Of a stretch of DNA of 64,000 nt, positions 35,991-44,463 are shown piece after piece. Position 1 is the stretch's first letter. Each line of letters begins with the position of its first letter. The stretch is taken from assembly GCF_001428245.1 (NCBI RefSeq), contig NZ_LMRV01000044.1, positions 923 to 64,922 on the forward strand. Reading direction: 5' to 3'. Made by a program: the position numbers and the translations under genes. This DNA comes from Paenibacillus sp. Soil522 (GTDB taxonomy: Bacteria > Bacillota > Bacilli > Paenibacillales > Paenibacillaceae). The notes under the pieces are model-generated. The model ran no database searches. It worked only from the letters and a program-made list of their open reading frames with translations, and had not been told where the DNA came from.

Positions 35991-36845
35991 ATGATCAGAC
36001 ACATTATCGTACCGAATCCGTCTTTTTCCCAGTATGTCTGCTACCCTGATTTAATCGGCCGGTTCAATGACTTTCCGCAGCATGCCGAACGAAGAGAGCA
36101 GGGTCAGCTTAAGCATTATAATTTGCATCTTATTTTTGAGGGAAGCGGTTATGTGATGAACGGAAGCGGAGGGGAGCGGCTGGAGCTGCGGGCTGGAGAC
36201 GGCTTTTTGTTTCCAAAGCATGCCTTTCAGCAGTACGGTTCGAGCGAGGAGGATCCGTGGGACGTGCGGTGGATTCATTTTGAGACGCAAATTCCGCTGC
36301 CTATGCTGAGAGAGGCCGACGATTCCGGGGGCTGGCTGTTTACCTTTTCCAACCGCGAGCGGTTCAAGGAGCTGACGGAGGATATGTATGCGCTTTGCAA
36401 TCCTTTCGAGACCAGCAATGAGCCGCGCATATCTGCGCTGTTATATGAAATATTAGTGGAGCTGGTGCAGCATTCGGAGCGGCTTGAGGGTTCTTCCGCA
36501 CTCGAGAAGCAAAATGCGATACGGGCAGCTGCCGATCAAATCCGGCACAGATGCGAGGAGCCGTGGAGCCTGGAGCGGATGGCGGCGCTGGCGGGCTACA
36601 GCCATTATCATTTTCTGCGGTTGTTTCAGCAGGTTATGGGGAAGACGCCGAATCACTATGTCACGGAATGCCGCATCGATGCGGCGAAGCTGCTGCTTGC
36701 GACAACGGCTTTGTCCGTGACAGAGATTGCGGTGCGGTGCGGGTTCGCACAAGCGAGTTATTTTATACGTGTATTCCGCATTGCCGAGGGCGTATCACCG
36801 AAAATGTACCGAACGATCTACGGACAAGGGGCGCCGCTTCATTAA
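35991..36845 (+). CDS. AraC-family regulator divergent from GH42
   Basis: This 284-residue regulator has an N-terminal cupin-type sensing domain (LHLIFEGSGYVMNG, then LRAGDGFLFP) and a C-terminal AraC double helix-turn-helix (PWSLERMAALAGYSHYHFLR and LSVTEIAVRCGFAQASYFIR). ATG 35991 follows GAAGGGGGC. It probably activates the beta-galactosidase gene through the TGCGA repeats. Its stop overlaps the stop of the convergent ring-cleavage-dioxygenase-like gene by four bases. Confidence 0.88.
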   Translation: MIRHIIVPNPSFSQYVCYPDLIGRFNDFPQHAERREQGQLKHYNLHLIFEGSGYVMNGSGGERLELRAGDGFLFPKHAFQQYGSSEEDPWDVRWIHFETQIPLPMLREADDSGGWLFTFSNRERFKELTEDMYALCNPFETSNEPRISALLYEILVELVQHSERLEGSSALEKQNAIRAAADQIRHRCEEPWSLERMAALAGYSHYHFLRLFQQVMGKTPNHYVTECRIDAAKLLLATTALSVTEIAVRCGFAQASYFIRVFRIAEGVSPKMYRTIYGQGAPLH

Positions 36846-37714
36846 TCGGCTTTTACGGTCAGGTGTATGGCGATGCCTGAAGGGTCGTGCACGACAAACG
36901 CGCTTCCTAGCGCCTGGACGTCAACGGCTTCGCTCTGTAGATGGCCAAGCAAAGCTTCGCGTGAAGCGGATGTTGGAAAAACGATTGTGAAATACGACAA
37001 ACCTACCGTATTCGCCGGCGGCAATGCTGCGCCAACGCCAGCCCAAATGTTCAGCCCGAGATGGTGATGGTACCCGCCTGCCGAGACGAACACGGCCGAC
37101 ATTTGCGCATAATCCCCGACAACATCGAAGCCGAGCTTACCCGTGTAGAAGGCCTTTGAAACCGGCAGATCGCCAACATGCAAATGCACATGTCCGATGA
37201 CCGTGCCCTGAGGCAGGCCGCTCCATTCCAGCCCCTCGCTCTCGGCGAGCAGGCTTTCCCAAGCGATTGGATCGGATGCCATCACATAGTTGCCGCCTGC
37301 ATCGCGCTTCCACTCTTCGCGCGGACGGTCCGCGTAAATTTCGATGCCGTTATTGTCCGGATCGGCAATGTAAAGCGCCTCGCTCACGAGGTGATCCGCC
37401 TGCCCGATATGAATGCCCGATTGTATCAGATTGCGCAGGGCAAGCGACAGCGAACGGCGATCCGGCAGCAATAATGCAAAGTGGTACAATCCGGCATAGG
37501 ATCTTCTTTGGGGAACAACCGCATCCGGCACTTCCTCCAGCACAAGCAGCGTATGTTTTCCATCGGCGGTGAAAGTAACGACGCCATTTGCCGCATCATG
37601 CTGCAAAACCTTTAACCCGACTACTTCCTCATAAAATGAAATCGACCGCTCCAGCTGGCTAACCTTCAGTTTCACTTCGCCTAGCGAAATATGTTTATCC
37701 AAAAATGTCGGCAT
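36842..37714 (-). CDS. VOC-family dioxygenase-like protein (CatE/catechol 2,3-dioxygenase type)
   Basis: This 290-residue protein has two glyoxalase/VOC modules: residues about 8-120 (KLKVSQLERSISFYEEVVGL) and about 165-285 (IGHVHLHVGDLPVSKAFYTG). It resembles Bacillus CatE-type extradiol ring-cleavage enzymes, about 285 residues long. Candidate metal ligands are His in GHVHLHV, His in GGYHHHLGLNIW and Glu in NGIEIYADRP-like positions, though which module binds metal is unclear. A longer open frame reaches 37894, but ATG 37714 is preceded by TAGGAGGTC and gives the normal N terminus. It stands alone; the physiological substrate is uncertain. Confidence 0.82.
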   Translation of the reverse strand: MPTFLDKHISLGEVKLKVSQLERSISFYEEVVGLKVLQHDAANGVVTFTADGKHTLLVLEEVPDAVVPQRRSYAGLYHFALLLPDRRSLSLALRNLIQSGIHIGQADHLVSEALYIADPDNNGIEIYADRPREEWKRDAGGNYVMASDPIAWESLLAESEGLEWSGLPQGTVIGHVHLHVGDLPVSKAFYTGKLGFDVVGDYAQMSAVFVSAGGYHHHLGLNIWAGVGAALPPANTVGLSYFTIVFPTSASREALLGHLQSEAVDVQALGSAFVVHDPSGIAIHLTVKAD

Positions 37715-37891
37715 AGTAAGACCTCCTAAATTAAGTTGTGAAGCCATGCAGAATAAAAGCGTATTCCGTGCCGTCTTTCTAGCATGTTCAATACTGGAAA
37801 ACGTCACGCATGTTACGCTTATTTTAACGTATGTTTTTATTAAAATAAAGTTAATTATTAAAAGTAAGTGATAGACGCTGAGAGCATTCTG

Positions 37892-37935
37892 CAAAAAAGA
37901 GCCGTCCGCGCTTGCTTAAGCGATCGGACGGCTCT
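37892..37935 (-). terminator. Terminator of the leftward acyltransferase gene
   Basis: AGAGCCGTCCG and CGGACGGCTCT form an 11-bp perfect stem. On the minus strand it is followed by six T. The gene stop is at 37939. Confidence 0.85.
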
Positions 37936-37938
37936 GTT

Positions 37939-39126
37939 CTATTTGGCTTCGATACCCGGCTGAATTGGAACATTTGGCTGTTTCTTCATTGCCGGGAGCG
38001 GACCGAACAGCAGCCAGTGCCATTTAAACGGCGCGCACAGCGATACGAGCAGCCAAGGGATAAGCAGCGCGATAAAGAAGCCGCCTGACGCCCAGACGTG
38101 GTACAGGAGCGGATCACTGCTCAAGTTAATTTTCCGGTATAGATACAAGATGACCGGGTGAATCAAGTAAATGCCGAAGGAGGTGGCGCCGATATGTAAG
38201 AGCGCTCTGACCGCCGTTTTGTTCCACGCTGCATATACCCAGCAGGAAAGCTGAATCAGTACGATGCCTGCGGTTACGCAGCGGACCTCGTCCACAAGCT
38301 CGAGCAGCTTCGTATCAATAACGGCTGTATTATACAGGCGATTCTCGTAATAAAAATAGACCATAACTGCACTCGACGATAGGAATAACGCCCAAAGCGC
38401 AATCGAGACTGCGATTTTTTGAGGCGTTGCGTTTTTTTTAGTCAGATTGATCCAATCGGCCAGCTTCAAGTAATAAATACCGATAAACGCCCCCGCCGCA
38501 AAATAAAACATATAGGTAAACGAATAGCTGCCGCGATTGATGAGATGAAACAAGTCGGTCACCTTATAAACAAACAGCCACTGCACCAGCAGGCCTATCC
38601 AGACAATATGCCTGCTGAGCGCTGGAAACCGTTTGACGGCATACAGCATGAACGGCGCAAGCACATAGAATTGAATGATAATGACGACAAAGTAGAGATG
38701 CGTATAGGTTTTGCCGATGACAAGCGTTTTGAGAAATTCAGCTGTCGTAAAGTAGCCGATAAACGTCTGCACGTCGGTAAAGCCGAACTGTATCAGCCGC
38801 GTAAGGCCATAATAAAGGAACGAAAATAGAAGAAACGGGATAATGATTTTGGACATTCTTTTTTTGTAAAATTGTCCGATTGTTTTTGCCGTGAAGGGCT
38901 TGTCGTAGTAGTTGTAAAAAAGCATGAATCCGCTTAAAAAAATGAAAACAGGCACTGCGAATTTGGTGAAAATGTTCAAAAACAGGTACAGCGGATACAG
39001 CGTAGCCTGGTGATCGTAGATTGCTACGATCGATGATGTAGCGTGAATCATGATGACCGCCATAATCCCGAATGCTCTGACGATGTCCAGCTCGGGCAAA
39101 TGCGGTCTTTTTGCAGCGTGTGCCAT
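37939..39126 (-). CDS. Acyltransferase family 3 membrane protein
   Basis: This 395-residue protein has about ten membrane helices and begins LPELDIVRAFGIMAVIMIHA, which contains the conserved His of acyltransferase-3 (OafA/IcaC/WecH) enzymes. FLSGFMLFYNYYDKPF is also typical. These enzymes transfer acetyl or similar groups to cell-surface sugars or peptides. An internal GTSFGIYLIHPVILYL-like helix lies near the C terminus. It is a single-gene leftward unit with its own terminator, so the acceptor cannot be deduced. Confidence 0.85.
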   Translation of the reverse strand: MAHAAKRPHLPELDIVRAFGIMAVIMIHATSSIVAIYDHQATLYPLYLFLNIFTKFAVPVFIFLSGFMLFYNYYDKPFTAKTIGQFYKKRMSKIIIPFLLFSFLYYGLTRLIQFGFTDVQTFIGYFTTAEFLKTLVIGKTYTHLYFVVIIIQFYVLAPFMLYAVKRFPALSRHIVWIGLLVQWLFVYKVTDLFHLINRGSYSFTYMFYFAAGAFIGIYYLKLADWINLTKKNATPQKIAVSIALWALFLSSSAVMVYFYYENRLYNTAVIDTKLLELVDEVRCVTAGIVLIQLSCWVYAAWNKTAVRALLHIGATSFGIYLIHPVILYLYRKINLSSDPLLYHVWASGGFFIALLIPWLLVSLCAPFKWHWLLFGPLPAMKKQPNVPIQPGIEAK

Positions 39127-39360
39127 TAAAATCCCCTTGTTCTGTATAAGATGCTCGCGTTATGTCAGGCAGCGAAGCCGCCGCTATCGTAATTATAAGG
39201 TTTGCACCAATTTCAGCCAATACTTTTATTTTTGCTGGTTTACTGCGGCGCAGGTACGCCCGATTTGTTACAGACAAAATCGGTTCGGCTTGATATGATA
39301 GGTTCTATTATGTTTATCGTCCGGACAGGATGGATCAAGGAAAGGGGACTTCTTGCTCTC

Positions 39361-40305
39361 ATGTGGCTTACTTATTCCGTGTTCGCTGCCATTTGCTTCG
39401 GCTTGCGGGGCATTCTGTATCATTGGACAAGCCAGAAGCCGCTCAACCGTAATTTATTGCTCTGCGGCACGTTTAGTATGGGTGCGATCATAAACGGCAT
39501 TTGTGCGCTAGCCTTCTCGTCGAGCTGGACGATGGCGGCGCTAATCGGGATACAAATGGGGCTGTTCTCATTCGGCGCGAATGCGAGCATGTTTAAAGGC
39601 TTTGCGGTAGGCAAGGCATCGCTGGTGGCGATCTTGACGGCGCTGCCGTCGGTTGTTGTGGTCATTGTTGCTTTTGGTCTTTGGCGCGAGAAGCTTCATG
39701 CGATGCAGCTCATCGCATTCGTCGTTATTGTAGGCGGCGTGCTGCTGGTTCGGATGTCTAATGACATCTCGCTTCGGAATTTGCAGGGAGCGCAGTGGGG
39801 AGTGCTGGCGATGCTGCTGTTTGCGGCAAATGATTTGTCGGGCAAGTGGTCGACCATGATGGAGGCGGATTTGTTCCCTACGATGTTTTTTATGTTTGTG
39901 ACGGGAGCTGCCTGCTTCGGAATATGGTGGCTGCGTGATTTGCAAAGCGAGCGGGGCAAGCAGGCGCGCTCGCTTCAAAGCTTAAGCGCTGCAGGTGGCG
40001 AGGTGCGCGTATCGCAGCATGCTTCTAACCGCTTCGCGGCACCAAATACATCGATGTGGAGCGACAAACGAACATTTCTCGTCGGTCTGGCCGTCGGTAC
40101 GACAAATGCAGTCGGCATGATGCTGATTATAACGGCCTTCGATCTTGGCAAAGCTGGCCTCGTATCCGCAGTCACTGCACTGAACGTACTGATCGTGCTC
40201 CTCTACACGCGCTTTGTCGTAAAGGAAAAGTTCACAAAGGCGGAGATTACCGGCATATCGCTCGCGTTCGCCGGCATATTGCTAATGCGGCTGTTTGGGG
40301 CGTAA
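39361..40305 (+). CDS. EamA/DMT-family transporter
   Basis: This 314-residue protein is a ten-helix drug/metabolite transporter made of two EamA repeats. The first repeat covers about residues 1-140 and the second about 165-312, separated by a charged loop around 185-215. The frame is open upstream to 39202, but the membrane fold starts at MWLTYSVFAAICFGLRGILY, so I take ATG 39361. GGAAAGGGG lies about 13 bases upstream, a little far, so the exact start is uncertain. Substrate unknown. The gene has no co-directional neighbours. Confidence 0.8.
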   Translation: MWLTYSVFAAICFGLRGILYHWTSQKPLNRNLLLCGTFSMGAIINGICALAFSSSWTMAALIGIQMGLFSFGANASMFKGFAVGKASLVAILTALPSVVVVIVAFGLWREKLHAMQLIAFVVIVGGVLLVRMSNDISLRNLQGAQWGVLAMLLFAANDLSGKWSTMMEADLFPTMFFMFVTGAACFGIWWLRDLQSERGKQARSLQSLSAAGGEVRVSQHASNRFAAPNTSMWSDKRTFLVGLAVGTTNAVGMMLIITAFDLGKAGLVSAVTALNVLIVLLYTRFVVKEKFTKAEITGISLAFAGILLMRLFGA

Positions 40306-40453
40306 CAGACGATGCCGTCCCCCCGCCAACCGGAGACTGACGCGCCATTTCAGACGAAATTGAGTAAATTTTTTTCTCTATTTGCCCCAAACTAACTCAA
40401 ACAGCAGAAATAGAGAAAATATCTTGCTCTATTCTCCCCAATATTCTTAAGTA

Positions 40454-40498
40454 GGAGGGGCTTCCGGTAAGATCAGTGATCTTGCCAGAAGCCCCTCC
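40454..40498. terminator. Large palindromic hairpin
   Basis: GGAGGGGCTTC (40454-40464) pairs with GAAGCCCCTCC (40488-40498), and the inner AAGATCA/TGATCTT extends the stem. There is no clear T-run on either side, so it may be a transcription barrier or structural element between the transporter gene and the leftward small gene. Upstream, 40360-40445 holds two AAATAGAG-like repeats of unknown meaning. Confidence 0.5.
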
Positions 40499-40551
40499 GT
40501 TTACTGCACCGGTTTAGAATAATCTGCTGCGTTGGCACCGCTATCTATATT

Positions 40552-40719
40552 TTACTGTTGACCGGGGCGAATGCGGACGACGCCTACTTCAGTTGCGTTA
40601 ATGGCAAATGCATTGCCGCCTTGGTTGATCATTGCGTTAGCGCTTTGTTTTACGTTGACGAAGGTTTTACCGTTGTCCTTTTTGACCGAGTTGCCTAGTT
40701 TGGAATGTTTACGTGACAT
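40552..40719 (-). CDS. Small protein of unknown function, paralogue 1
   Basis: This 55-residue, soluble, slightly basic protein starts MSRKHSKLGNSVKKDNGK. ATG 40719 is preceded by GGGGGGTGATGAA, a very strong ribosome binding site; an in-frame start at 40737 is less likely. Its core, FVNVKQSANAMINQGGNAFA, can be aligned with the core of the product at 40831-41031 (shared N, QS, Q, GN, A, NA, V positions). So the two are likely diverged tandem copies. I do not recognise the family. The Asn/Gln/Ala-rich pattern could form short beta strands. A spore or envelope role is only a guess. Confidence 0.6.
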   Translation of the reverse strand: MSRKHSKLGNSVKKDNGKTFVNVKQSANAMINQGGNAFAINATEVGVVRIRPGQQ

Positions 40720-40784
40720 TTCATCACCCCCCTTCAAGCGTTCTGCGGAACGAAGCCGTATTAGAGGGTTAGCTAGCTTTTCTT

Positions 40785-40883
40785 GAAATATAAGAAAGTA
40801 TAAATTTGAACCTTATACGATGCTTATATTTCACCGCGAAACGAGCTTTTGCCGCAAAGACGGCGTCAGCCGTTTACGCTTGC
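40785..40883 (-). repeat. Interspersed repeat, copy 1
   Basis: About 99 bp here resemble 61104-61206. Both begin with AAATATAAGAA, contain ATGCTTAT, then TTTCACCGCGAAACG, and end CCGTTTACGCTTGC. The inner parts differ more. This copy overlaps the 3' end of the small gene at 40831-41031 and supplies its last 17 or so codons plus the stop. Confidence 0.6.
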
Positions 40884-41031
40884 CTCTCTTGAAAATTTGC
40901 ACGGTAGCTGCGTTGCTTGCCAGCACGTTGCCATGCTGGGCGCTTGCTTCGGAAGATTGAAAGATATTAATGATGAGGTATTTGTATTTTCCTACGCGAT
41001 ACTTAAAGGCTTTGACATTCGAACGAACCAT
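40831..41031 (-). CDS. Small basic protein of unknown function, paralogue 2
   Basis: This 66-residue protein starts MVRSNVKAFKYRVGKYKY. ATG 41031 is preceded by GGGGAGGTACACCT, a strong ribosome binding site. The core IINIFQSSEASAQHGNVLAS is alignable with paralogue 1 at 40552-40719. The C-terminal tail, KRGKRKRLTPSLRQKLVSR, is very basic and is encoded inside the interspersed repeat, so the original end of the gene may have been replaced. The family is unknown. It reads in the same direction as paralogue 1, with 111 bp between them. Confidence 0.55.
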   Translation of the reverse strand: MVRSNVKAFKYRVGKYKYLIINIFQSSEASAQHGNVLASNAATVQIFKRGKRKRLTPSLRQKLVSR

Positions 41032-41128
41032 AGGTGTACCTCCCCTGCCAGCAAAATTGTCTTTGCTAGATAATACATGAGAGAAGCAGACAGGCTGTAC
41101 CGCTAATAATAACCTTCAAATCTATTAG

Positions 41129-41989
41129 TTATTCGCTCTTTTTGTAATGCGAGGGAGTCATACCGGTTAGTTTCTTGAACATACGGTGGAAATGCGGAAG
41201 GCTTTCGAAGCCGCACCGCTCGGCAATGTCGGCGATATTGGCATCGCTCTCCACAAGCAGCTCCTTGGCGCGGATAATTCGTTTGGTCGTCACGTATTCC
41301 GTGACGTTCATCCCGGTTAGCTTTTTGAAGACGCGGGAGAAGTGGGCAGGGGTTACAGATGCTCGCTTAGCAAGCTGTGACAGGCCGAGGGGGCTGGCTG
41401 GATGCTCGTCAATATAGGCCAAAATGGCTCTCATCCAGCTCGGAGCCGATGACGATACCGCTTGTCCTTCTTCCGATGGGTTAAGGGTCCGGCCGAGGAG
41501 CAGTAAAATTTGCTGCAGGTGAAGAAGGACGGCCAGGCGGTAGCCCGGCAGCTTGTCCGTTTCCTCCGCATGTATGCGGTCAATCAAAGCGATGATTTGC
41601 TGTTTATCGGCCGCAGCCGCAGCAGGCAGCTTATAGGCTTTGTGGCGTTTGGCCTGCTCGAAGCAGCGTAAATAAGAGAATGAATCACCAAGCGGCGGGC
41701 TGTGAACGAGCGAAGCGTTAAAGAACAGCGCGGTCGATGTCTTCGGGTCATCCGGGTCAGGGAAGGAGCGGTGAATGGTGTTGCCGGGAATCATGAATAC
41801 GTCACCGGGGACGGCATCATAAAACGTCTGATCGATAAAAAAAGTGCCTTTGCCGCTATAAATGTAGACCATCTCATACCAATCGTGAAAATGGTCGGGC
41901 AGCTCGTTCTGCGCACTTTTCGAATCCCGGTAGACGCATTCGAACGGAAACGGGGTCAGGGCATCGAACCTTTTGCGATACGGATTCAC
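41129..41989 (-). CDS. AraC-family regulator of the L-galactose-type operon
   Basis: This regulator of about 286 residues has an N-terminal cupin (LPDHFHDWYEMVYIYSGKGT) and C-terminal AraC helix-turn-helix pair (PLGLSQLAKRASVTPAHFSR and ANIADIAERCGFESLPHFHR). The frame is open to 42052, but GTG 41989 has GAGGTG eight bases upstream and is my choice. It is divergent from a five-gene sugar-acid operon, with about 150 bp between the starts, and is the obvious candidate activator. The effector may be L-galactose or an intermediate of the pathway. Confidence 0.85.
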   Translation of the reverse strand: MNPYRKRFDALTPFPFECVYRDSKSAQNELPDHFHDWYEMVYIYSGKGTFFIDQTFYDAVPGDVFMIPGNTIHRSFPDPDDPKTSTALFFNASLVHSPPLGDSFSYLRCFEQAKRHKAYKLPAAAAADKQQIIALIDRIHAEETDKLPGYRLAVLLHLQQILLLLGRTLNPSEEGQAVSSSAPSWMRAILAYIDEHPASPLGLSQLAKRASVTPAHFSRVFKKLTGMNVTEYVTTKRIIRAKELLVESDANIADIAERCGFESLPHFHRMFKKLTGMTPSHYKKSE

Positions 41990-42139
41990 AGGCTTCACCT
42001 CATTCGGATGGTTTGTCGTCCTGATTGTAGCAAATATCAAAAAAGAGTACAAATATGCGATAATTGATTATTTAAGACATCGATATTGTTATTTATAATA
42101 AAGGGGGAATTGTAATCTGCTAGAAAAGAGGCGGAAGAG

Positions 42140-42970
42140 ATGAGATTGGATGCGCATCAGCATTATTGGAGCATAGAGCGGGGGGACTACGGCTGGTTAA
42201 CGCCGGATATTCCAGTGCTGTACCGCGATTTTTTGCCGGAGCATTTGGAGCCTCATTTAAATAAACATAAGCTGGATGGATCGATTGTTATACAGGCGGC
42301 GCCGACGCTTGCTGAAACCGATTATTTGCTGGCATTAAGCGAAACCGCAGATTCAATTGTTGGCGTTGTCGCTTGGCTCGATCTTGCAGACCCTGATTAC
42401 CGTATGCATTATGAACGATTTGCGCAGCATCCGAAGTTTGCGGGGTTCCGCATTATGATTCAGGAAATGCCTGACGCGAACGCGATACTTGCGCCCGGCT
42501 TTGTGGAAGCGCTCGCTTTTTTTGCGGAGAAGGGCGTTCCCGTCGATTTACTGGTCATGTCGCATCAGCTGGAGCCTTTAGTCAGGCTGCTGGATCAAGT
42601 GCCGGGCTTGCATGCGGTCATTGACCATATCGCGAAGCCGCTCATTAAGGACGGGGCGCTCGAGCCTTGGAAAAGCCAAATGAGCCGAATCGCCGCCCAT
42701 CCTAATCTGTATTGCAAGCTTTCGGGCATGGTGACAGAGGCGGATCACAATAGCTGGAAACCAGCGGATTTCAGGGCATATATCGAGCATGTGCTGGACG
42801 TTTTCGGAAGCGGGAGGGTAATGTTCGGCAGCGACTGGCCGGTCAGCTTGCTTGCGGCAAGCTATGACGACGTCGTGAATGTGCTTGAGCAGGCTCTGCC
42901 GGAAACTTGGACGGATTCGGAGCGGGAGCGGCTGTTCGGACTAAATGCGAAGGAGTTCTACCGCGTATGA
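42140..42970 (+). CDS. COG3618 amidohydrolase, predicted L-galactono/L-fucono-lactonase
   Basis: This 276-residue amidohydrolase of COG3618 opens with MRLDAHQHYWSIERGDYGWL, the hallmark of L-fuconolactonase/L-rhamnonolactonase relatives. The metal His pair is in DAHQHYW. Other active-site residues lie in AVIDHIAKP and FGSDWPVSLL. Characterised members hydrolyse L-fucono-, L-galactono- or related sugar lactones, and L-galactonolactone differs from L-fuconolactone only by a 6-hydroxyl group. In this operon, beside an L-galactose-dehydrogenase-like gene, it most likely opens L-galactono-1,4- or 1,5-lactone to L-galactonate. A GGGGGAAT sequence lies about 32 bases upstream, and a closer GCGGAAGAG precedes ATG 42140. 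Confidence 0.85.
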   Translation: MRLDAHQHYWSIERGDYGWLTPDIPVLYRDFLPEHLEPHLNKHKLDGSIVIQAAPTLAETDYLLALSETADSIVGVVAWLDLADPDYRMHYERFAQHPKFAGFRIMIQEMPDANAILAPGFVEALAFFAEKGVPVDLLVMSHQLEPLVRLLDQVPGLHAVIDHIAKPLIKDGALEPWKSQMSRIAAHPNLYCKLSGMVTEADHNSWKPADFRAYIEHVLDVFGSGRVMFGSDWPVSLLAASYDDVVNVLEQALPETWTDSERERLFGLNAKEFYRV

Positions 42971-44463
42971 CAACATTAGATCACCGACAATTGAATGAAG
43001 AGCAGATGCGTATATACGAGGAAATGAAGCAGGCTAAAATTACGGTGCTGCAGATCGGCGAAGGCAATTTCCTGCGCGGCTTCTTTGACTTTATGCTTCA
43101 TGAATGCCGGAAGCAAGGGTTTTACGAGGGCAGCGTCGCGGTAACACAGCCGCGCCCCGGCGGCAAGCCGAAAATCGATGCGCTTGCAAGGCAGGACGGA
43201 CTATACACGCTGGTCGTTCGCGGCTTGGAAAATGGGGAACGCGTCGAGCGGACGGAAGTGATTTCGGTGTTCGGCAGCGTGTTTGACCCTTACTCCGACT
43301 GGGGAAATTTTCTCGCTTTAGCTGAACATGAGGACCTTCAGGTCGTCGTATCCAATACGACGGAAGCGGGACTCGTATACCGGCCGGAGGAGCTCGTGGA
43401 AGGGCAGCCTATTCAGTCGTTTCCCGGCAAGCTGACGGCGCTGCTTTACCGCAGGTTTAATCATTTCAACGGCGATCCGGAGCGTGGCTTAGTTTGCTTG
43501 CCTTGCGAGCTGCTGGAGCGTAACGGCGACGAGCTTCGCAGCTGTGTCCTGCGCTATAGCGACGATTGGGGTTATCCGGAGGCATTCAAGCATTGGGTCG
43601 CTAGGCATAACCGGTTTTTGAATTCGCTTGTGGATCGTATTGTGACGGGCTATCCGGACGAAGCGCAGGCTGAGGCATGGTTTAGCGAATGGGGCTATTC
43701 CGATCCGATGCTGAGCACGGCGGAGCCTTATCATCTATGGGCAATTGAGGCGGAGCCGGAGCTCGAGAAGCTGCTGCCGCTGCGCAGGACCGGTCTAAAT
43801 GTACATTGGGTGGAGGATTTGAAGCCTTTCCAGCTAAGAAAGGTGCGCATACTGAACGGAGCGCATACGCTCATGACGCCGCTCGGATTGCTGCATGGCA
43901 TCGAGCAGGTGCGGGAGGCGATGGAGCATCCAGTGCTTGGACCGCTGGTGCGATCTGCGGTGGAGACGGAAATTATCCCTTCGCTTTCGATTGCAGAGGA
44001 CGAGCTTCAGGCTTACGCGGGGGATGTGTACGAACGGTTTTTGAACCCGTTCATCCGTCACAGGCTGGCTGATATTGCGATGAACAGCCTCAGTAAATTC
44101 AAGGTGCGGCTGCTGCCTTCCCTGCTTCATTATGCGGCTTGCGGCAGTGCGGTGCCAAGCGGGCTTGTACAAGGGTTTGCGGGCTTGCTGCGGTATTACA
44201 AGGTGAAGCGGACGGAAGCGGGCTTTGAAGGGAAGACGCTGAGCGGCGCTCTCTATACGGTACGTGACGATGCTGCCATGCTGGAGACGATTGCGGCGGT
44301 ATGGTCGGAAGCGGAAGAGAAGCAGTGGTCTCTGGAGCAGACGACTGCGGAGCTGCTAAGCCTGGAGAGCGTCTGGGGGCGCGATTTGGCGGCTGAATGG
44401 CCGGAATTAGCGGCTGCGGCAAGCGCGAAAATAGCGGAAATGGAGCGGTATGCCAATGAATAG
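42967..44463 (+). CDS. uxaB: Tagaturonate reductase
   Basis: This 498-residue NADH-dependent enzyme of the mannitol dehydrogenase (PSLDR) superfamily reduces D-tagaturonate to D-altronate. It has the nucleotide site LQIGEGNFLRGFFDFML, the VVSNTTEAGL segment, an active-site RKVRILNGAHTLMTPLG and a UxaB-like length. ATG 42967 overlaps the stop of the lactonase gene (ATGA), which makes coupling likely; an in-frame start at 42907 lies deep inside that gene. It overlaps uxaA by 14 bp. In the proposed pathway it works after the Zn-dehydrogenase. Confidence 0.92.
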   Translation: MTTLDHRQLNEEQMRIYEEMKQAKITVLQIGEGNFLRGFFDFMLHECRKQGFYEGSVAVTQPRPGGKPKIDALARQDGLYTLVVRGLENGERVERTEVISVFGSVFDPYSDWGNFLALAEHEDLQVVVSNTTEAGLVYRPEELVEGQPIQSFPGKLTALLYRRFNHFNGDPERGLVCLPCELLERNGDELRSCVLRYSDDWGYPEAFKHWVARHNRFLNSLVDRIVTGYPDEAQAEAWFSEWGYSDPMLSTAEPYHLWAIEAEPELEKLLPLRRTGLNVHWVEDLKPFQLRKVRILNGAHTLMTPLGLLHGIEQVREAMEHPVLGPLVRSAVETEIIPSLSIAEDELQAYAGDVYERFLNPFIRHRLADIAMNSLSKFKVRLLPSLLHYAACGSAVPSGLVQGFAGLLRYYKVKRTEAGFEGKTLSGALYTVRDDAAMLETIAAVWSEAEEKQWSLEQTTAELLSLESVWGRDLAAEWPELAAAASAKIAEMERYANE

